Shown one piece after another: positions 59,712 through 64,000 of a DNA stretch of 64,000 nucleotides. Position 1 is the first letter of the stretch, and each line of letters starts with the position of its first letter. Below the pieces are notes generated by a model that saw only the letters and a program-made list of their open reading frames with translations, was not told the origin of the DNA and ran no database searches. The position numbers and the translations under genes are program-made. Source of the DNA: Halomonas alimentaria (GTDB lineage Bacteria; Pseudomonadota; Gammaproteobacteria; Pseudomonadales; Halomonadaceae); NCBI RefSeq assembly GCF_009902005.1, contig NZ_WUTT01000001.1, positions 538,609-602,608 of the forward strand. Reading direction: 5' to 3'.

Positions 59712-60272
59712 ATGGACCTGGAGCCGCTGGTGGCCCGGATCGATCCCGAGGGCGAGATTCCTCCGCTGGGGGACTGGCACCCCGAACATGCCGGCGAGAT
59801 GGACCTGGTGATAGCAGCCGACGGGCGCTGGATCCACGAGGGTACCGTCATGTCACGCCCGCGACTGGTGCGATTGCTTTCCACCATCCTGCGCCGGGAA
59901 GCCGACGGCCGGTATGCGCTGGTTACCCCGGTCGAGAAGCAGCTGATACACGTCGAGGATTGCCCCTTCCTGGTCGTCGATGCCGAGCCCGACGCCGACG
60001 GCCTGTGGTGGCTGACCACCAATATGGGCGATCGCCTGACGCTGGATGCCGACCATCCCTTCACCCTCAGCCAGACCCCTGCCGGAGAGTGCGTGCCCGA
60101 GGTCCCGGTGCGCTTCGGCCTGGCCGCTCGCCTCGGTCGCAATGTCTTCTACCGGCTGGTCGAAGAGGCCGTGCCGTTTACCCTGGATGACGGGCGCGAC
60201 GCCCTGGGACTCCATAGCGGAGGCGTATGGCATCCGCTGGGCCTGGTCGACGGCGAAACTGCGTGCGGCTGA
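59712..60272 (+). CDS. DUF1285 family protein
   Basis: 186 residues from ATG 59712 (AGGAGGAAG upstream). Opening DLVIAADGRWIHEGTVMSRPRLVRLLSTIL and closing GVWHPLGLV match DUF1285, a small family of unknown function. Its 3' end overlaps the helicase frame. Confidence 0.9.
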   Translation: MDLEPLVARIDPEGEIPPLGDWHPEHAGEMDLVIAADGRWIHEGTVMSRPRLVRLLSTILRREADGRYALVTPVEKQLIHVEDCPFLVVDAEPDADGLWWLTTNMGDRLTLDADHPFTLSQTPAGECVPEVPVRFGLAARLGRNVFYRLVEEAVPFTLDDGRDALGLHSGGVWHPLGLVDGETACG

Positions 60273-62458
60273 CCGATGAACAGCGCGCCGTGGTCGAACA
60301 TGGCGTCGGGCATGCGCGTGTCGCCGCGGTGGCGGGATCCGGCAAGACCACCACCATGGTGGCGAGGGTGCTGCACCTTCTCGAACGGGGGGTGGCGCCG
60401 CAGCGTATCCTGGTGCTGATGTTCAACCGGTCGGCACGCGAGGACTTCCAGGCGCGCCTGGCAGCCATGGCGCCTTCGGGCCAGCGGTTGCCGGATGTGC
60501 GCACTTTCCACTCCCTGGGCCACCGACTGAGTGGCAGCCTGACCCGCTGGGGGGCGCTGGCGCCTCGCCAGCTGCTGACCGCAGACTGGCAGCTGGAGCG
60601 CCTGCTGCGCCAGGCCACTCAGCTCACCCTGAGCGACCAGGACGCCGAGGCCAGGGAGTCGGCGCTGGATGCCGAGCGGCTCGAGGCACTCGCCCACTTC
60701 TGCGCTCTGGTCAAGGCCGAGATGGTTCCCGCCGGCGAGCTCCACGAGCGACTGGATTATGGCGAGGAGACCCGCTACTTTCCGGCCGCCTTCGAGCAGG
60801 TCGAGGCGCTGCTGGAGCAGCATGGCCTGATGGGCTATGCCGACCTGCTCTATCGCCCCCTGCGCGCGCTGGAAGCGGATGCCAGCCTGCGCGGTCGCAT
60901 CCAGGGCTACCTCGATCATGTGATCATCGACGAGTACCAGGACATCAACGTCGCCCAGCAGCGTCTGCTGGCGCTGCTCGCCGGCAAGCATGCCGAAGTG
61001 ATGGCGGTGGGGGATGCCAACCAGTGCATCTATGAGTGGCGTGGCGCCCATCCAGAGACCATGCTCCAGCGCTTCACCGCCACCTTCGGGGAGGCCGTGG
61101 ACTATCCGCTCTCCACCACCTTCCGCCACGGCCATGCCCTGGCGCTGGCCGCCAACCATGCCATCGACGCTAATCGCCGGCGCCCCGACCAGCAGTGTCT
61201 GGCGGCCCCAGGGAATCCGCTGACCCGGATCGCGGCGGGCCAGGGCAGTCGTGGCCTGCTGGATGGCCTGGCCGCATGGCAACGGGAGGGACGGGCGCTG
61301 CATGAGGCCTGTGTGCTGGTGCGCAGCTGGGCCCTCTCCGTGCCATTGCAACTGGCGCTGCTGCGCGAGGGGATCCCCTTTCGCCTGGCTCGGGAGGACC
61401 GCTTCGTCTTTCGTCTGCCCCTGGTCCAGGCGCTGGCCGGCTACCTGCGCCTGGCGCGTGAGCCGGGGCTGCTGCGTGACCCCGCACACCTGGCGCTGCT
61501 GTTCAGCCAGCCGACGTCCTTCGTGGCTCGCGAGCGGATCGAGGCGCTGGCCCTGCGTCTGGCCGAGAGTCAGCGCTGGCCGGAGCCCCATGATCCGTTA
61601 CTGGCCCCCCTGAGACCCCACCAGAAGCGCACCCTCAAGAAGCGCTGGGCGCTGCTCTGTGAGCTGCCGCGGCTGGCGGCCCGTCCCCCGGCCGAGCTGC
61701 TCGAGCACGTGGTGGCCGAGGTCGATGCCGAAAAGGTCCTCAAGCGTGCCGCGGCGCGACGCGACAAGGGCGAGGAGGACGTGCGCCTGCTCGACGTGCT
61801 CAAGGAGCAGGCCAGCGAACTGGGCAACGATACCGAGGCCTTTGTCGAGTTGCTCAGACGGCCGGTGGAGAACCGTGACGATGGCGTGCTGATCAACACC
61901 GTACACGGTGCCAAGGGGCTGGAGTGGCCTCTGGTGGCCCTTGCCGGCGTCAACGAACAGGACTTTCCCCACTATACCCGTGACAATCCGCTCTCCCCGC
62001 AGCGGCTCGAGGAGGAGCGCAGGCTCTTCTATGTGGCGATCACCCGTGCTCGGGAGCGGTTGCTTCTGTTGCATGACGGTGGCGACCACCGTCCCAGCCG
62101 CTTCCTCGCCGAGAGTGCCTGGGAGGAGTGTGATCGCCTGGCTCGCCGACTGGACGGCGTGGGTGAAGGGGCACTCGAGGTGTCCCGCCCCGGGCTGGTA
62201 CGTCACTATCTCGCCAGGCTGGGCGAGGAGCTTCCGCTGGTCGGCAGCGAACCGGGAGTCGCCGAGGGCGGAAGTGACTATCGCTCCTTCGACGTGGGGC
62301 AGCGCCTGCGCCATGCTGTGTTCGGTGAAGGCGAGATCGACCTGGTGGAGGGGGATCCGGACAATCCGGTGATCGAGGTGCGTTTTCGCCATGCCGGTCG
62401 ACGGCGGTTGATCGCTCGCCGGGCGCCCATCGAACTGCTCACTGGAGAAAACGCATGA
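60263..62458 (+). CDS. UvrD/Rep-like superfamily I helicase
   Basis: 731 residues from GTG 60263, inside the end of the DUF1285 gene; ATG 60227 in the same frame adds 12 residues that are likely shadow. All helicase motifs are visible: AVAGSGKTTT, VIIDEYQDIN, GDANQCIYEWRG, STTFRHG, INTVHGAKGLEW and FYVAITRARERL. 3'-5' DNA helicase or translocase; not a typical UvrD, Rep or PcrA length, so the specific role is open. Confidence 0.9.
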   Translation: MRLTDEQRAVVEHGVGHARVAAVAGSGKTTTMVARVLHLLERGVAPQRILVLMFNRSAREDFQARLAAMAPSGQRLPDVRTFHSLGHRLSGSLTRWGALAPRQLLTADWQLERLLRQATQLTLSDQDAEARESALDAERLEALAHFCALVKAEMVPAGELHERLDYGEETRYFPAAFEQVEALLEQHGLMGYADLLYRPLRALEADASLRGRIQGYLDHVIIDEYQDINVAQQRLLALLAGKHAEVMAVGDANQCIYEWRGAHPETMLQRFTATFGEAVDYPLSTTFRHGHALALAANHAIDANRRRPDQQCLAAPGNPLTRIAAGQGSRGLLDGLAAWQREGRALHEACVLVRSWALSVPLQLALLREGIPFRLAREDRFVFRLPLVQALAGYLRLAREPGLLRDPAHLALLFSQPTSFVARERIEALALRLAESQRWPEPHDPLLAPLRPHQKRTLKKRWALLCELPRLAARPPAELLEHVVAEVDAEKVLKRAAARRDKGEEDVRLLDVLKEQASELGNDTEAFVELLRRPVENRDDGVLINTVHGAKGLEWPLVALAGVNEQDFPHYTRDNPLSPQRLEEERRLFYVAITRARERLLLLHDGGDHRPSRFLAESAWEECDRLARRLDGVGEGALEVSRPGLVRHYLARLGEELPLVGSEPGVAEGGSDYRSFDVGQRLRHAVFGEGEIDLVEGDPDNPVIEVRFRHAGRRRLIARRAPIELLTGENA

Positions 62459-63279
62459 GTCAACCGCTGATTGCCGCCTGGGAACTGGAAGAGGCCCTGG
62501 AGGGGGCACATCCCCCGCGGCTGCTCGACTGCCGGGCACGCCTGGGGCAGCCCGACGCTGGCCACGGCCTGTGGTGGAAAGCCCATCTGCCGGGCAGCCA
62601 CCACCTCGACCTGGATCGCGACCTCGCGGGACCACCGGGGGAGGGCGGGCGACATCCCCTGCCACGCCAGGAGGCATTTACCGCGACGCTTCAACGGCTG
62701 GGAGTGGCGCCGGATGTGCCGGTGGTGGTGTATGACGACATGGGCGGCCAGCTGGCTGCCGCTCGGGCCTGGTGGATGCTGGCCTGCTGGGCCGGTCACC
62801 CCGATGTCAGGGTGCTGGACGGAGGCATCCAGGCCTGGCTGGGGCACGGTGGCGAGCTGCGCGAGGGTGATGGCGTGGCGCCCCGTCCCGGCGACTGGTC
62901 TCCCGCCTACCGCGACGATGCCTGGATGGGGGCCGATGCGGTCTTCTCCGGACGCGGTCTCAAGCTGGACGCCCGCAGCCGAGAGCGTTTCAGCGGTGAG
63001 GCCGAGCCCATCGATCCGGTGGCGGGCCATATCCCGGGGGCGGTATGCCGCCCCAGCGCCGAGAACCTGGGCGCGGACGGGCGCTTCAAGCACCCGCACC
63101 GCCTGGCCGAGGAGCTGCCCCAGGCCGATGAGGCAGTGGCCTACTGCGGCTCGGGGGTCACCGCCTGCCACACCATTCTTGCCTATGCCGTGGCGGGCAG
63201 GCCGCTGCCGCGCCTCTATCCCGGCTCCTGGAGCGAGTGGATCCGCGACCCGGCGCGCCCGGTAGCCACCGGTGAGTAA
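62455..63279 (+). CDS. sseA: thiosulfate/3-mercaptopyruvate sulfurtransferase (two rhodanese domains)
   Basis: 274 residues. Tandem rhodanese domains: the first (about 5-135) inactive, the second with active cysteine C231 in CGSGVTA, the loop typical of 3-mercaptopyruvate type enzymes. ATGA overlap with the helicase stop. Confidence 0.9.
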   Translation: MSQPLIAAWELEEALEGAHPPRLLDCRARLGQPDAGHGLWWKAHLPGSHHLDLDRDLAGPPGEGGRHPLPRQEAFTATLQRLGVAPDVPVVVYDDMGGQLAAARAWWMLACWAGHPDVRVLDGGIQAWLGHGGELREGDGVAPRPGDWSPAYRDDAWMGADAVFSGRGLKLDARSRERFSGEAEPIDPVAGHIPGAVCRPSAENLGADGRFKHPHRLAEELPQADEAVAYCGSGVTACHTILAYAVAGRPLPRLYPGSWSEWIRDPARPVATGE

Positions 63280-63330
63280 TCCGGGCGTAGCCGGGCTTCG
63301 CCCGGAGCGCTAAGCCTTAAGCTACTGCAA

Positions 63331-63366
63331 GAAAAAACCGCCGCCGGGTCTTGCCCCGGCGGCGGT
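63331..63366 (-). terminator. terminator of the ETF-QO gene
   Basis: ACCGCCGCCGGG (63337-63348) and its complement (63355-63366) with a 6-base loop; on the - strand the stem is followed by TTTTTTC (63336 down to 63330). A good rho-independent terminator for the leftward gene; it also separates it from sseA. Confidence 0.85.
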
Positions 63367-63395
63367 CTTGTTCAGGCTGTTATCCAGCCTCTCGC

Positions 63396-64000
63396 TTACA
63401 TGTTCGGATAGTTCGGTCCGCCGCCGCCCTCCGGCGCCACCCAGGTGATGTTCTGGGCCGGGTCCTTGATATCGCAGGTCTTGCAGTGCACGCAGTTCTG
63501 GAAGTTGATCTGGAACCGCGGCTTGCCGTCGTCCCCCTCGACCACCTCATAGACCCCGGCCGGGCAGTAGCGTTGGGCCGGCTCGGCGTACTCCGGCAGG
63601 TTCTCGCGAATCGGCAACTCCCGGTCGGCCAGCTGCAGGTGGCAGGGCTGGTCCTCCTCGTGGTTGGTGTTGGAGAGGAACACCGAGGAGGGCTTGTCGA
63701 AGGAGAGCTTGCCATCTGGCTTCGGGTAGTCGATCTTCTCGAATTCGCTGGCCGGCTTCAGTGCGGCATGGTCCGGGGTGGTGTCGTGGACGTTGGGCAA
63801 CTTGCCGCGCAACAGCTGGTCGGCGAAGTTGTAGGCGCCGCCCATGACGGTGCCGTACTTGTGGATTGCCGGCCCGAAGCTTGAGCTCTCCTTGAGCTCG
63901 GCGTAGGCCCAGCTCGCCTCCCACTTCTCGGTGAAGGCGGTCAGTTCCTGGCCACCCTCGTCGCCCTTGGCCACTGCCTCGAATACCGTCTCGGCGGCCA
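63396..64000 (-). CDS. electron transfer flavoprotein-ubiquinone oxidoreductase, C-terminal part
   Basis: The frame is open to the right edge; about 201 codons are visible. The C-terminal 4Fe-4S domain is complete: CPAGVYE, then CVHCKTCDIKDP giving the four cysteine ligands, and the ending GGGGPNYPNM. Transfers electrons from fatty-acid and amino-acid oxidation flavoproteins to ubiquinone at the membrane. N-terminal FAD domain lies outside the window. Confidence 0.93.
   Translation of the reverse strand, partial: AAETVFEAVAKGDEGGQELTAFTEKWEASWAYAELKESSSFGPAIHKYGTVMGGAYNFADQLLRGKLPNVHDTTPDHAALKPASEFEKIDYPKPDGKLSFDKPSSVFLSNTNHEEDQPCHLQLADRELPIRENLPEYAEPAQRYCPAGVYEVVEGDDGKPRFQINFQNCVHCKTCDIKDPAQNITWVAPEGGGGPNYPNM

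Overview
The window looks like part of the chromosome of a high-GC gammaproteobacterium, most probably a Halomonas-like member of the Halomonadaceae. The basis is the protein sequences, gene orders such as rluC-HAD-sppA-maf-yceD-rpmF-plsX-fabD-fabG-acpP-fabF-pabC-mltG-tmk-holB-pilZ-tatD, and the mix of salt-tolerant heterotroph functions. No rRNA, tRNA or CRISPR array was seen.

Layout. (1) 1-2400 is an AT-rich accessory stretch: the end of an unrecognised gene, then a tightly coupled response-regulator-like protein and a sensor-kinase-like protein. (2) 2518-5620 is a molybdate operon (modABC) with a short ModE repressor and a clear ModE operator. (3) 5845-7418 is a complete IS1380-family insertion sequence with a 4-bp target duplication, nested in a dispersed intergenic repeat; behind it is a Fic protein with two operator-like palindromes. 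(4) 8933-15399 holds small enzymes, a YkvI-like membrane protein, a SixA-CHAD fusion, an SDR and an MFS transporter. (5) 15389-24617 holds DNA repair (sbcCD, nfi), an aldo/keto reductase, OsmC and an amidoligase/glutamine-amidotransferase pair. (6) 24743-38718 holds an MscS channel, an unknown membrane protein, nucleoside salvage (nupC, deoC, cdd), a CBS-BON protein, a class V aminotransferase, the acetate pathway (ackA-pta), a DMT exporter and a lipid kinase. (7) 38895-45262 holds an outer-membrane barrel, thiC with a TPP riboswitch, an IclR regulator, a 5' stump that looks like sulfoacetaldehyde acetyltransferase (xsc), and RNase E whose 3' end runs directly into that stump. (8) 45827-63279 is a long co-directional housekeeping run: rluC, sppA, rpmF, phospholipid and fatty-acid synthesis, mltG, tmk, holB, pilZ, tatD, a UvrD-like helicase and a rhodanese. 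(9) The right edge carries the C-terminal part of ETF-ubiquinone oxidoreductase.

The most unusual points are: the coupled REC/kinase pair lacking a DNA-binding output; the rne/xsc breakpoint near 42650; a pair of structured repeats (48565-48659 and 56671-56778) with a shared core and different but self-complementary outer stems, one of which is translated as an N-terminal extension of thymidylate kinase; the doubled Fic operator; and the nearly leaderless promoter of yceD-rpmF. All calls are made by reading the sequence; no database search was run.
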